DNA from: Saccharothrix saharensis
Lineage (GTDB): Bacteria > Actinomycetota > Actinomycetes > Mycobacteriales > Pseudonocardiaceae
DNA: 64,000 nucleotides
Assembly: GCF_006716745.1 (NCBI RefSeq)
Contig: NZ_VFPP01000001.1
Coordinates: forward strand, 4,960,001 to 5,024,000
Direction: 5' to 3'
This document shows, one piece after another, positions 21,008 to 29,807 of the stretch. The translations under genes and the position numbers were made by a program. The notes beneath the pieces are model-generated. The model ran no database searches and had not been told where the DNA came from. It was given only the letters and a program-made list of their open reading frames with translations. Numbering within the stretch: the stretch's first letter is position 1; each line of letters opens with the position of its first letter.

Positions 21008-22372
21008 GTGCCGCAGTACAAGCAATTCCCCCTGCCCGACACGGCAGAGGGGCTGACCGAGGCCGAGATCCTCACCTGGCACGTCCAGCCGGGTGACGCG
21101 GTGAAGGTCAACCAGGTCATCGTCGAGATCGAGACCGCCAAGGCCGCCGTCGAGCTGCCGTGCCCGTGGGACGGCGTGGTGACCGAGCTGCTGGTCGAGG
21201 TCGGGCAGACGGTCGAGGTCGGCGTCCCGATCATCACGATCGACGTGGACCCGTCCGGCTCGGCGCCGGCGCCCGCGCCCGCCCCGGCGGCGTCGAACGG
21301 CAAGATCGGCGAGGAGATGCCGGGCGGCCGGATCGCCACGCTGGTCGGCTACGGGCCGCGGGCCGGTGCGGCGAAGCGCCGTGCGCGCAAGGACGCCCCG
21401 GCTCCCGTCGCCGCGGCACCCGCGCCCGCTCCCGCTCCTGTGCCCGCGCCCGCGCCCGCGCCTGCGCCCGCTCCGGTGGTCGCGGAACCGGTGGCACCGC
21501 GGGGCGGTTACGTGCCGCTGGCCAAGCCGCCGGTGCGCAAGCTGGCCAAGGACCTGGGCGTCGACCTGTACGCGCTGGCGGGTTCCGGCCCGGGTGGCGT
21601 GATCACGCGGGAGGACGTCGAGCAGGCCGTGGCGTCCCCGGCGCAGGCCGCGCCCACCGCGGTGGACAGCGGGTCGCGGGAACGCCGGGTGCCGATCAAG
21701 GGCGTCCGCAAGGCGACCGCGCAGGCGATGGTGGACAGCGCGTTCACCGCGCCGCACGTCACGGAGTTCCTGACCGTGGACGTGACGCCGATGATGGAGC
21801 TGCGGGCCCGGCTGAAGACCGCGCCGCAGTTCCGCGACGTGAAGCTCACGCCGCTGGCGTTCGCCGCGAAGGCGGTCACCCTGGCCGTCCGCCGCACGCC
21901 CGACGTCAACGCGACGTGGGACGAGGCGGCGCAGGAGATCGTCTACAAGGACTACGTGCACCTGGGCATCGCCGCCGCGACCCCGCGCGGCCTGGTGGTG
22001 CCGAAGGTCCGCGACGCCGACCGCATGTCGCTGCGCGAGCTGGCCGTCGCCCTGGACGACCTGGCCACGACCGCCCGCGACGGCAAGACGTCCCCGGCGG
22101 ACATGATGGGCGGCACGATCACCATCACCAACGTGGGCGTCTTCGGCGTGGACACGGGCACCCCGATCATCAACCCGGGCGAGTCCGCGATCCTGGCCCT
22201 CGGCGCGATCCGCGACATGCCGTGGGTGGTGGACGGCCAGGTCGTCCCGCGCAAGGTGTGCCAACTGGCCCTCAGCTTCGACCACCGCGTGGTCGACGGC
22301 CAGCAGGGCTCGCAGTTCCTCGCCGACGTCGGCGCGCTCCTGGCCGACCCCGGCGTGGCGATGACGTACTGA
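21008..22372 (+). CDS. 2-oxo-acid dehydrogenase E2 acyltransferase
   Basis: A 454-aa E2 core that moves the acyl group from lipoate to CoA. An N-terminal lipoyl domain (about 1-78) has the lipoylated Lys in EIETAKAAVEL (K45). A Pro/Ala linker with PAPAPAP repeats follows, then a peripheral-subunit-binding domain (about 170-205, KPPVRKLAKDLGVDL), and a catalytic domain (about 225-454) with the active-site FDHRVVDGQQG. Start GTG 21008, ten nt after the E1 beta stop. Only one lipoyl domain is present, as in branched-chain E2. The E3 subunit is not encoded here. Confidence 0.94.
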   Translation: MPQYKQFPLPDTAEGLTEAEILTWHVQPGDAVKVNQVIVEIETAKAAVELPCPWDGVVTELLVEVGQTVEVGVPIITIDVDPSGSAPAPAPAPAASNGKIGEEMPGGRIATLVGYGPRAGAAKRRARKDAPAPVAAAPAPAPAPVPAPAPAPAPAPVVAEPVAPRGGYVPLAKPPVRKLAKDLGVDLYALAGSGPGGVITREDVEQAVASPAQAAPTAVDSGSRERRVPIKGVRKATAQAMVDSAFTAPHVTEFLTVDVTPMMELRARLKTAPQFRDVKLTPLAFAAKAVTLAVRRTPDVNATWDEAAQEIVYKDYVHLGIAAATPRGLVVPKVRDADRMSLRELAVALDDLATTARDGKTSPADMMGGTITITNVGVFGVDTGTPIINPGESAILALGAIRDMPWVVDGQVVPRKVCQLALSFDHRVVDGQQGSQFLADVGALLADPGVAMTY

Positions 22373-22384
22373 CCGGTCGACCGC

Positions 22385-22421
22385 GAACGGGCCGGCGCCC
22401 ACCTCGGGCGCCGGCCCGTTC
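22385..22421. terminator. Terminator after the E2 gene
   Basis: Perfect 16-bp stem (22385-22400 with 22406-22421), arm ending GGCCGGCGCCC, loop ACCTC. It lies 12 nt after the E2 stop and just before the 3' end of the minus-strand gene at 22424, so it probably serves both convergent units. Confidence 0.85.
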
Positions 22422-22423
22422 CG

Positions 22424-23753
22424 TCACGCGGACGGCCGATTCCGCTCGGTCGCCGCGACCGGCAGGATGCTGCCCACCGACTCCACCCGGCGGACCTTCA
22501 AGCCCTTGCCGTCGGACCGCTTGTCGGCGAACACGTGCACGTCGTCGAAGCTGCTGTCCGTGAACCACACGTCGGTCCCGTCGGGCGCCATGCCGCGCAG
22601 GTCGACCTCCGACCGCCGCACCGCGCACCCCTCCAGCACGAGCCTGCTGACCGACCTGCTGGCCTCCGAGTCCGGGTAGAGGTAGGAGAAGTCGAGGCGG
22701 CTCCCGGTCACGGCGCACCGCTCGAAGCGGATGGTCGTGCCCGCGACCTCGCTGCTGCGGAAGCCGATCAGGGCGTCGGTCAGCGTCGCGCGGTAGAAGT
22801 CGATCGTCCGGCCCCGGATCCCACTGGCGGCGAAGTCGATCGAGGTCCCGGTGAAGTCGGTGCCGACGAACTCGACGGTCGCGTGGTCGAACAGGGCGTG
22901 CCGGAAGCTGACCTGGTCGGACGTGAACGTGGTGCCGTGGCAGCTCAGCGTCATGTCCCGGAAGACGGTCCGCTCGAACGACGTGTGCGGACCGCGGAAC
23001 ACCGCGCCGTCGAACACCACCTTGCCCTCGAAGGTGATCTCGCTGAAGTCGGCCTCGTGGAACTCGACCCCGGTGAAGTCGAGGTCCAGGCCGGACCACG
23101 GTCCCGTCGTGCGGGCTGCCGAGGTGGGCGCGCAGCACGCGGAAGATCGTGGCGATGACCTCCTTCTCACCCTCGTCGCGCTCGCGGGGCAGCCGCAGGT
23201 ACGCGCACAGGACGTCCACGCAGGTCTGCCGCTGCGCGGCCCAGTCGTCGGCCAGGCCGGCCAGCGCGTACGCGCCCGCGATCCGGACGGCCGCCTGGTC
23301 GTGGCCGAGCTGGGCGGTCGTGGTGGCGAAGCGCTCGTTGAAGAGCTTGGTCCGCTCGCGTTCCTCCTGGCTGATCGTCAGCACGTGCGCCGCCTCGGTG
23401 ACCCGCTGCCTGCGGTAGTTGACCGCGAGCGCCACGACACCGCCGAAGCCCGCGACGACCGCGAGCCCGATCTTGAGCACGTCGAGCGCCTCGGTGGTGC
23501 TGAAGGCGACGCCCCGCGGCAGCTTCGGCCAGCCGAGCAGCCACAGCAGCCCCGCGCCCGCCGCGCCACCGACGACTAGCGCGACCGCGAACCACGCCAG
23601 CACCGAGCGCCACACCGGGCCCTGGTGCCCGTCCTCCCGGCGGCGCCGCCGGGAGAGGCGGAACCTCGGCCTGCGCTTGGCCACCCACCACGCCGTCAAC
23701 AGGACGCCCGACGCCACCGCGGCGGGCAGGTACGGGAAGACGGCGGAAGGCAC
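22424..23753 (-). pseudogene. Pentapeptide-like membrane protein, interrupted by a frameshift
   Basis: Reading from ATG 23753, the first about 210 residues make sense: an N-terminal helix, a second helix pair (WRSVLAWFAVALVVGGAAG; VVAGFGGVVALAVNY) and RRQRVTEAAHVLTISQEERERTKLFNERFATT-type sequence with VLCAYLRLPRE, common in actinobacterial pentapeptide-repeat proteins. After HLGSPHDG the frame turns into Arg/Gly noise. A second frame, offset by one base, continues with WSGLDLDFTGVEFHEADFSEI and pentapeptide-like repeats down to 22424. The switch must lie between about 23125 and 23098. One extra base or two missing bases would explain it: either a real inactivating mutation or a sequence error. 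Function unknown. Confidence 0.75.
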
Positions 23754-23856
23754 GAGCAGTCATCGTGCCGGATCGGGAGAGGCGGCGGTCGCGGTTCCCG
23801 CTCTCCGCGCGGCCGTGCGTTAATCGGTTGAAGTTCCAGTGACTGGAGAGTTCAGG

Positions 23857-24771
23857 GTGGTCCCCGTGACGCACTACTCGATCGGCGAACTGGCGCGGAT
23901 GACCGGGCTGTCCACGCGGACGATCCGGTTCTACTCCGACTCCGGCGTGATCCCCGTGGCGGGGCGCACGGCGGGCGGGTTCCGCACCTACGACGTCGAC
24001 GGGTTGGCGCGGCTGAAGCTCGTGCGGACCCTGCGTGCCCTGGGCGTCGACCTGCCCACGGCGCAACGGGTGCTGGCACGGGAGTTGTCCGTCGCCGAGG
24101 TGGCGCGGGCGCACGCGGAAGCCATCGACGCGCAGATGCGCACGCTCCGGCTGCGCCGGGCCGTGCTGCGGGTCGTGGCGCGGAACGGGGAGGTGGAGAT
24201 GGTGCACGAGTTGGCGCGGCTGTCGGAGGAGGAGCGGCAGGCGATCCTGGACGACTTCTTCGAGGAGGTGTTCGGCGGCCTCGACCTGGAACCGACCTTC
24301 GAGCAGCGGATGCGGTCGGTCCGGGTGGAGCTGCCGGACGACCCGTCGGCGGAGCAGCTGGAAGCGTGGATCGAGCTGGCGAACCTGGTGCGCGACCCGG
24401 ACTTCCGGGCGTCGATCCGGCGGATGTCGGAACGGCACCAGGAGATGCGGGCCGAGGGCGCCGACCTGGGCCCGAGCTCACCGGCGCAGGTGGAGGCGTT
24501 CCAGTACGCGTTCACGCGGGCGCGTGAGGCGTTGGACGCGGGCGTGGACCCGCGTTCACCGGAAGCGGCCACCATCGTCGCAGCGATCAACGACAAGTGG
24601 GCGTCGGTCGTGGACGCCCCGGCCGGACCGGAGCTGTCCCGCCGTCTGGAGGAGTTCGGCGACCCGCGGGCCGAGCGCTACTGGCAGCTGATCGCCAAGG
24701 TCAACGGCTGGGAAACGCAGATCCCCGACACCACCGCTGAACGGGCGTGGCTCACCGAGGCCTGCCGCTGA
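23857..24771 (+). CDS. MerR-family transcriptional regulator
   Basis: A regulator of about 304 aa. The N-terminal MerR winged helix is clear (YSIGELARMTGLSTRTIRFY, then GFRTYDVDGLARLKLVRTL), followed by a long helical C-terminal region of about 200 residues rich in Arg/Glu with DDFFEEVFGGL. That region resembles drug-binding or dimerisation helices rather than a metal site; no Cys pair is present. I used GTG 23857 because GGAGAG lies six nt upstream; GTG 23839 and GTG 23866 are also possible. Divergent from the frameshifted gene at 23753 with about 100 bp between them. Target unknown. Confidence 0.85.
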   Translation: MVPVTHYSIGELARMTGLSTRTIRFYSDSGVIPVAGRTAGGFRTYDVDGLARLKLVRTLRALGVDLPTAQRVLARELSVAEVARAHAEAIDAQMRTLRLRRAVLRVVARNGEVEMVHELARLSEEERQAILDDFFEEVFGGLDLEPTFEQRMRSVRVELPDDPSAEQLEAWIELANLVRDPDFRASIRRMSERHQEMRAEGADLGPSSPAQVEAFQYAFTRAREALDAGVDPRSPEAATIVAAINDKWASVVDAPAGPELSRRLEEFGDPRAERYWQLIAKVNGWETQIPDTTAERAWLTEACR

Positions 24772-24793
24772 CGGCGCCGGGCCACGGAGCAGT

Positions 24794-24827
24794 GGACGGG
24801 GTCTTCCGCGTCCCGAAGACCCCGTCC
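24794..24827. terminator. Bidirectional terminator between MerR gene and acyl-CoA dehydrogenase
   Basis: GGACGGGGTCTTC (24794-24806) and GAAGACCCCGTCC (24815-24827): 13-bp perfect stem, 8-nt loop, between two convergent genes. Confidence 0.75.
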
Positions 24828-24866
24828 GCTTCCCAGGCGGCCTGAGGACGGCCTGGGACGATCAAC

Positions 24867-26081
24867 TCACTTGATGTGCATGCCGGAAATGGCCCGGGCC
24901 ACCACCAACCGCTGGATCTCCGACGTCCCCTCGAAGATGGTGAAGATCTTGGCGTCGCGGTGCATGCGCTCCACCGGGTGCTCGCGCGTGTACCCCGCAC
25001 CGCCCAGGATGTGGATCGCGCGTTCGGTCGCCCACACCGAGACCTCACCGGCCTTCAGCTTGGACATCGAACCCTCGCCCGCCGTGAACGGGACGTTGTT
25101 GCGGCCCATCCAGGCCGCTCGCCACACCAGCAGGCGGGCCGCGTCGATCTCCATCTTCATGTTCGCCAGGTCGAACGCGATCGACTGGTTCTCGATGATC
25201 TTGCGGCCGAACGCCGAACGGTCCTTCGCGTACTCCAGCGAGTACTCGTAAGCCGCGCGCGCCACGCCCACGGCCATCGCGCCGACGGTCGGGCGGGTCG
25301 TCTCGAACGTGGCCATCGCCGCCTGCCCGCCGGCCTTCTGGCCCTCGCGCGCACGCGCCAGCCGGGCGTCCAGCCTCTCCTTGCCGCCCAGCAGGCACCG
25401 GCCGGGCACGCGCACGTCGTCCAGGAACACGTCGGCCGTGTGCGACGCCCGCATCCCGTGCTTGCGGATCTTCCCCGGCGACGACAGCCCGCGCGTCCCC
25501 GGCGGCACGACGAAGGCCGCCTGACCGCGCGCGCCCAGCGATCCGTCCACGACCGCCGTCACGACGTGCACGTTGGCGATGCCGCCGTTGGTGGCCCACG
25601 CCTTCTGCCCGTTGAGCACCCACTCGTCGGTGGCCTCGTCGTACACCGCCCGCGTCCGGTACCCGGCCACGTCCGACCCGGCCTGCGGCTCGGACGCGCA
25701 GAACGCCGCGAGCTTCGGGTCGTCCTCCGTGCCGAAGCACTCGGGCACCCACTCGGCCAACTGCTCGGGCTCGCCGGAGGCGAAGATGCCCGCCGCGGCC
25801 AGGCCCGTGCCCATCAACGCCAACGCGATCCCGGCGTCACCCCAGAACAGCTCCTCGGTGGCGATCGGCAGCGACAGGCCGATGGGGTCGGCGAACCAGG
25901 TGGCCAGCGACTCGAACCCGTACAGGCCGATCTTCGCCGCCTCCTGGATCACCGGCCACGGCGTCTCCTCGCGCTCGTCCCACTCGGACGCCGCGGGCCG
26001 GATCACGTCCTTCGCGAAGCCGTGCACCCACTCGCGCAGGTCAAGCTGGTCCTCGTTGAGCTCCAGCGAAAAGCCGCCCAT
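24867..26081 (-). CDS. Acyl-CoA dehydrogenase
   Basis: A 404-aa FAD enzyme catalysing alpha,beta-dehydrogenation of an acyl-CoA, with electrons passed to ETF. Blocks seen: AAFCASEPQAGSDVAGYRT (flavin/substrate region), RSAFGRKIIENQSIAFDLANM, and the C-terminal ILGGAGYTREHPVERMHRDAK ... IFEGTSEIQRLVVARA. The segment IFEGTSEIQ contains the usual catalytic Glu of straight-chain dehydrogenases. It follows the SCP2 gene by seven nt and shares its promoter, which carries the lipid-regulon operator at 26752. Substrate chain length not determinable. Confidence 0.94.
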   Translation of the reverse strand: MGGFSLELNEDQLDLREWVHGFAKDVIRPAASEWDEREETPWPVIQEAAKIGLYGFESLATWFADPIGLSLPIATEELFWGDAGIALALMGTGLAAAGIFASGEPEQLAEWVPECFGTEDDPKLAAFCASEPQAGSDVAGYRTRAVYDEATDEWVLNGQKAWATNGGIANVHVVTAVVDGSLGARGQAAFVVPPGTRGLSSPGKIRKHGMRASHTADVFLDDVRVPGRCLLGGKERLDARLARAREGQKAGGQAAMATFETTRPTVGAMAVGVARAAYEYSLEYAKDRSAFGRKIIENQSIAFDLANMKMEIDAARLLVWRAAWMGRNNVPFTAGEGSMSKLKAGEVSVWATERAIHILGGAGYTREHPVERMHRDAKIFTIFEGTSEIQRLVVARAISGMHIK

Positions 26082-26088
26082 GGTCCCC

Positions 26089-26733
26089 TCACGCCTTCGG
26101 AATGTTGAACAAGCTCATGAACCCGGCCGCGAAGCCCAGATCACCCTTGACCTTCAGCTTGCCGGTCATGAACAGCACCGGGGCCGACGCGTTGCCGGTC
26201 GCGAGCTTCAGGAACTCCACCGGTCCCAACGTGACGACGGCCCTGGGGTCACGGGTCTCGCCCTTGTTGATCGTGCACGCCGCGTTCTCGATGATCGCCT
26301 CGTACACGTCGTCGCCGTCGAACCCGCCGGTCAGCCGGAAGTGCACGACGGCGCGCGTGGCGCCCGCGCGTTCGCTGCGGAAGTGCACCTCCATGCGCCG
26401 GAACACCTCGTCCAGCACGCGTTCGCGCAGGCCGGGCCGTGACGTCACGGCCTCGATCTGGTCCTTGGACGCGCGCGAGATGATCCGCGCGAAGTTCTGC
26501 GGGTCCATCTTGGCCAGGTCGAGGTCGGCGCCGCCGTCGGCCAGCGCGCCCAGGGCGTCCAGCAGGTCGGCGAACTCGTCGCGGCCGAGCTTCTTCGGGT
26601 CGATGCCGCGCGCGATGACGTCGATGTCGACGTCCTTGAGCGCCGGGTCGGCCGGGTCGACCTGCCTGAGCGTCGAGATCAGCTCCTGCGGGCCGAGCTT
26701 CGCGATCGCCTCGGTGGTGAGGTCGATGGTCAT
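26089..26733 (-). CDS. SCP2 sterol-binding-fold protein
   Basis: About 214 aa. The C-terminal half (about 105-214) has the SCP2 fold pattern: VHFRLTGG, ACTINKGETRDPRAVVTLGPVE, LFMTGKLKVKGDLGFAAGF. The N-terminal half is helical and acidic. SCP2 domains bind acyl-CoAs or other lipids, which fits the neighbouring acyl-CoA dehydrogenase seven nt downstream. I chose ATG 26733 because GGAGGT lies seven nt upstream; an earlier GTG overlaps that site. Divergent from the TetR regulator at 26835. Confidence 0.88.
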   Translation of the reverse strand: MTIDLTTEAIAKLGPQELISTLRQVDPADPALKDVDIDVIARGIDPKKLGRDEFADLLDALGALADGGADLDLAKMDPQNFARIISRASKDQIEAVTSRPGLRERVLDEVFRRMEVHFRSERAGATRAVVHFRLTGGFDGDDVYEAIIENAACTINKGETRDPRAVVTLGPVEFLKLATGNASAPVLFMTGKLKVKGDLGFAAGFMSLFNIPKA

Positions 26734-26751
26734 GTGTGACACCTCCGCTAC

Positions 26752-26785
26752 CTACTGGCAGGTAAGCCTACTGGTGAGTAGGTAA
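26752..26785. promoter_or_regulatory. Tandem operator of the lipid-catabolism regulon (SCP2/TetR gap)
   Basis: Two overlapping-style dyads. The first, read on the minus strand, is TTACCTGCCAGTAG (26752-26765). The second is CTACT-GGTG-AGTAG (about 26769-26782). The whole 34-bp block matches the block at 31141-31174 at 29 of 34 positions. It lies between the SCP2 start and the TetR start, so the TetR protein probably represses both directions. Confidence 0.75.
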
Positions 26786-26834
26786 GGCGGCAAGGGGCGC
26801 GGAGTAATCTTGTCGCAGCCATCCAGGGGGTGCG

Positions 26835-27518
26835 ATGCACGCAGAGCAACCGGTTCGCTCCGGTCGGGCCAAGAGGCTGCCACGCGCGGTGCGCGAGCGG
26901 CAGATCATGGACGCCGCGGTGGACGTCTTCTCGCGCTTGGGTTTCCACGCCGCGTCCATGGACGAGATCTCCGAGGTCGCGGGCATCTCCAAGCCCATGC
27001 TGTACGCCTACCTGGGCTCGAAGGAAGAGCTGTTCGCCACCTGCATCCGCCGTGAGGCGACCCGGATGATGGAGGCGATCGCGAACGGCGTCGAGGCCGA
27101 GGAACCGCCGGACGTCCAGCTGTGGAGCGGGTTGCGGGCGTTCTTCGGGTTCGTCGGCGAGAACCGCGCGAGCTGGCAGGTGCTGCACCGGCAGGCGTCC
27201 TCGCAGGGCGGGCCGTTCGCCGAGGAGCTGGCCGACATGCGCGGCCGGGCGATCAGCCTGGTGGCGGCGCTGCTGGTGCACTCGTCGGACTTCGGCGACG
27301 TGCCGCGGGCGGGCGACAAGGAGGCCGAGTCGCTGGCCGCCGCCCTGGTCGGGGCGGGCGAGTCGCTGGCCGACTGGTGGCTCGACAACCCCCAGGAGCC
27401 GGCCGGCGTCGTCGCCGCCCGGCTCATGAACCTGGTGTGGATGGGTTTCGGGGACCTGGTGGCGGGCGACGTGTGGCACCCGCCGTCGCGGCGGTCCGGC
27501 GCCGAGGAGGGCTCCTAG
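26835..27518 (+). CDS. TetR-family regulator, probable controller of lipid catabolism
   Basis: A 227-aa repressor-type protein. TetR helix-turn-helix at about 20-65 (RERQIMDAAVDVFSRLGFHAASMDEI, AGISKPMLYAYLGSKEELF), followed by a helical ligand domain of about 160 residues. Because its divergent promoter carries a tandem dyad repeated upstream of FabG4/FadA2, and in simpler form upstream of FadE5-like and EtfD-like genes, I infer that it represses a beta-oxidation regulon and responds to an acyl-CoA. The ATG at 26835 is a reasonable start, with GGGG a few nt upstream. Its stop overlaps the convergent hydrolase gene by four bases. Confidence 0.88.
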   Translation: MHAEQPVRSGRAKRLPRAVRERQIMDAAVDVFSRLGFHAASMDEISEVAGISKPMLYAYLGSKEELFATCIRREATRMMEAIANGVEAEEPPDVQLWSGLRAFFGFVGENRASWQVLHRQASSQGGPFAEELADMRGRAISLVAALLVHSSDFGDVPRAGDKEAESLAAALVGAGESLADWWLDNPQEPAGVVAARLMNLVWMGFGDLVAGDVWHPPSRRSGAEEGS

Positions 27519-28441
27519 GCCAACGCGCCCTTGAGCACGGCCGCCGCCTGGCTGATCGCGGCTTCGGCGGCGTGGGTCCCGCGCAGCGCGTTCAGCATGA
27601 CGAAGTCGTGGATCACGCCCTGGTAGCGCACGGCGGTCACCGGCACGCCCGCTTCACGCAGCTTGTCGGCGTAGGCCTCGCCCTCGTCCCGCAGCACGTC
27701 GGCCTCGGCCGTGATCACGAGCGCCGGCGGCAGGCCGGTCAGCTCCTCGGTGGTGGCCCGCAGCGGTGACGCGGTGATCTCCGCGCGCTCCGCCTCCGAC
27801 GTCGTGTACTGGTCCCAGAACCACTGCATCGCGTCACGCCGCAGGAAGTAGCCCTCGGCGAACTCGTGGTAGGACGGCGTGTCGAACGACGCGTCGGTCA
27901 CCGGGTAGAACAGCACCTGCTGCTTGAACGCCACGTCGCCGCGCGCCTTGGCCAGCAGCGTCAGCGCGATCGCCATGTTCCCGCCGACCGAGTCACCCGC
28001 CACGGCCAGCCGCGACGCGTCGAGCCCGCGGGCCGCGCCCTCGGCGACGATCCACCGGGCCACGGCGTAGCTCTCCTCCAGCGCCACGGGGTAGTGCGCC
28101 TCGGGCGAGAGGCTGTAGTCGGGGAACACCACGGCCGCGCCCGCGCCGACGGCCAGCTCGCGCACCAGCCGGTCGTGCGTCTTCGCGTTGCCGAACACCC
28201 ATCCGGCGCCGTGGACGTAGAGGACGACGGGCAGCGGCCCGGTCGAGCCGGCCGGGCGGACGACCCGGACGGGCACCTCGCCGACGGTCACCCACTCCTC
28301 GTCCACCTCGGGCTTGAACACCTCGCCCGCCTGCACGCCGTCCACGGCCTGCCGTCCTTCGACCGGGCCGAGGTCGAACAGGTAGGGCGGGTTGGCGGTC
28401 GCGGCGGCGAACTCGGCGGCGGCCGGTTCCAGCACGGTCAT
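27515..28441 (-). CDS. Alpha/beta hydrolase (HSL/acetyl-esterase family)
   Basis: A 308-aa serine hydrolase of the hormone-sensitive-lipase group. The oxyanion-hole motif is YVHGAGWVFG, the nucleophile elbow GDSVGGN, and the late catalytic pair is ITAEADVLRDEGE (Asp) and YQGVIHDFVML (His). It hydrolyses carboxylesters, probably short-chain. I chose ATG 28441 because GAGGAG lies seven nt upstream; the in-frame start at 28486 lies in the regulator's operator region. It is divergent from an OhrR-like MarR gene, which probably controls it. Confidence 0.92.
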   Translation of the reverse strand: MTVLEPAAAEFAAATANPPYLFDLGPVEGRQAVDGVQAGEVFKPEVDEEWVTVGEVPVRVVRPAGSTGPLPVVLYVHGAGWVFGNAKTHDRLVRELAVGAGAAVVFPDYSLSPEAHYPVALEESYAVARWIVAEGAARGLDASRLAVAGDSVGGNMAIALTLLAKARGDVAFKQQVLFYPVTDASFDTPSYHEFAEGYFLRRDAMQWFWDQYTTSEAERAEITASPLRATTEELTGLPPALVITAEADVLRDEGEAYADKLREAGVPVTAVRYQGVIHDFVMLNALRGTHAAEAAISQAAAVLKGALA

Positions 28442-28585
28442 CTCGGACTCCTCGGTGTGGCGGTCGAACCTGTCACCAAGAAACATAGGCCGCGATTACA
28501 TCGTGCACAATCTAAATGGGCGCAGGTGTATCGTGGGTTCCGTCACAGCCGGGAGCACGCCGTCACCACCGGAGGGAAGTCGGCC

Positions 28586-29017
28586 ATGCGGGACTTCAGC
28601 CTGGAACTGGACGACCAGCTCTGCTTCGCGCTCTACGCGGCCTCCCGGGCCGTCACCGCGCGGTACCGGCCGCTGCTGGACGAGCTGGGGCTGACCTACC
28701 CGCAGTACCTGGTGATGCTGGTGCTGTGGGAGCGCGACGCGGTCCCGGTCAAGGACGTCGCGGCGGCGCTCCAGCTCGACTACGGCACGCTCTCCCCGCT
28801 GCTCAAGCGGCTGGAGGCCGGTGGCCTGATCCGCCGCGAGCGCCGCCCCGACGACGAGCGCTCGGTCCGGCTCGTGCTCACCGGACCGGGCGAAGAGCTG
28901 CGGGAACGCGCCAAGGACGTGCCGCCCGCGATGGGCGACGCGATGAACCTGGACGAGGAGGACACGGCTCGGCTGCGTGCCCTCCTGCGCACGTTGGCCG
29001 ACAACGTCAGCCGCTGA
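28586..29017 (+). CDS. OhrR-like MarR-family regulator
   Basis: A 143-aa winged-helix repressor. The N-terminus LDDQLCFALYAASRAV carries Cys13 at the position of the peroxide-sensing Cys of OhrR, followed by YPQYLVMLVLWE and SPLLKRLEAGGLIRRERRPDDERSV (DNA-binding wing). GGAGG is about ten nt before ATG 28586. No Ohr gene is adjacent; the divergent neighbour is an esterase. The 144-bp gap contains an AT-rich patch with GATT...AATC half-sites at about 28494-28512 (containing GTGCACAA), a possible operator. The 3' end overlaps the convergent HtdX-like gene by 11 bp. Confidence 0.9.
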   Translation: MRDFSLELDDQLCFALYAASRAVTARYRPLLDELGLTYPQYLVMLVLWERDAVPVKDVAAALQLDYGTLSPLLKRLEAGGLIRRERRPDDERSVRLVLTGPGEELRERAKDVPPAMGDAMNLDEEDTARLRALLRTLADNVSR

Positions 29018-29807
29018 TCACGCCTTCCAGGTGCGGCCGGCTCGACCACAGCGCGAACCGCCACCCGTCACCGGTGGGCGCGGACGAGAAGCCGACCTCG
29101 CCGGGCAGCAGGATCGGGGCCTTGAACCGCACGTCCACCTCGTAGGCGTCGGGCAGGCGCCCCTCGAACGCGGCCACGCACCGGGCCTTCGACCACATCC
29201 CGTGCGCGATGGCCCTCGGGAAGCCGAACGCCTTGGCGGTCAGCGGGTGCAGGTGGATGGGGTTGCGGTCGCCGGACGCGTCGGCGTACCGGCGGCCGAG
29301 GTCGGCCGGCAGCCGCCACCGGGCCGTCGGCTCGGGCGGTTCGGCGCGTGGCGACGGCTCCTTCGCGGCGGCACCCTCCCTGCGGAGGTAAGTCGACACG
29401 TCGACCCACACCTCTTCGCCGTCCACGGCCACCGTCGTGACCACGTCGAACTGCCGCCCGCGCTCGTGCGGCCGCAGGTCGGTCAGCGCCACGTGCAGCG
29501 ACAGCGGCTCGGTCGCCCGCAGCGGCCGGTGCTGCCTGATCCGGTTGGCCACGTGCACCAGGCCGGGCAGCGGGAACGGGAAGCCGGGCCCGGTCATCAG
29601 CCGGATCTGGAGCCCGAACCCGAGCACGTGCGGGTAGGTGATCGGCAGCTCGTCGCGCACGCCGAACCCGCAGACCTTGTCGTACCGCGCCAGGTGCTCG
29701 GGGTCGACGGTCACCTCCGCGTCCAGCGAGGACTCCGGGAGCACGTCGCCGCGCCGGGTGAACCCGGTCAGCGCGGCCTTGGCGTAGAGCAGGGTCAGGT
29801 TCGCCAT
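29007..29807 (-). CDS. MaoC/HtdX-type 3-hydroxyacyl dehydratase
   Basis: A 266-aa double hot-dog (R)-enoyl hydratase/dehydratase. The N-terminal hot-dog domain (about 1-140) is degenerate. The C-terminal MaoC domain keeps the hydratase signature with the catalytic Asp/His pair in YADASGDRNPIHLHPLTAKAFGF and the following AHGMWSKAR. ATG 29807 overlaps the FabG4-like stop (TGATG), so the two are translationally coupled. The pair with FabG4, divergent from a thiolase, matches the mycobacterial htdX-fabG4/fadA2 locus. Likely role: dehydrating or hydrating long acyl chains as CoA or ACP thioesters. Confidence 0.9.
   Translation of the reverse strand: MANLTLLYAKAALTGFTRRGDVLPESSLDAEVTVDPEHLARYDKVCGFGVRDELPITYPHVLGFGLQIRLMTGPGFPFPLPGLVHVANRIRQHRPLRATEPLSLHVALTDLRPHERGRQFDVVTTVAVDGEEVWVDVSTYLRREGAAAKEPSPRAEPPEPTARWRLPADLGRRYADASGDRNPIHLHPLTAKAFGFPRAIAHGMWSKARCVAAFEGRLPDAYEVDVRFKAPILLPGEVGFSSAPTGDGWRFALWSSRPHLEGVISG

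Noticed and set aside
21400..21480. GC-rich short tandem repeat, possible microsatellite or regulatory repeat
   Set aside because: It encodes the Pro/Ala linker of the E2 subunit and is explained by protein architecture.
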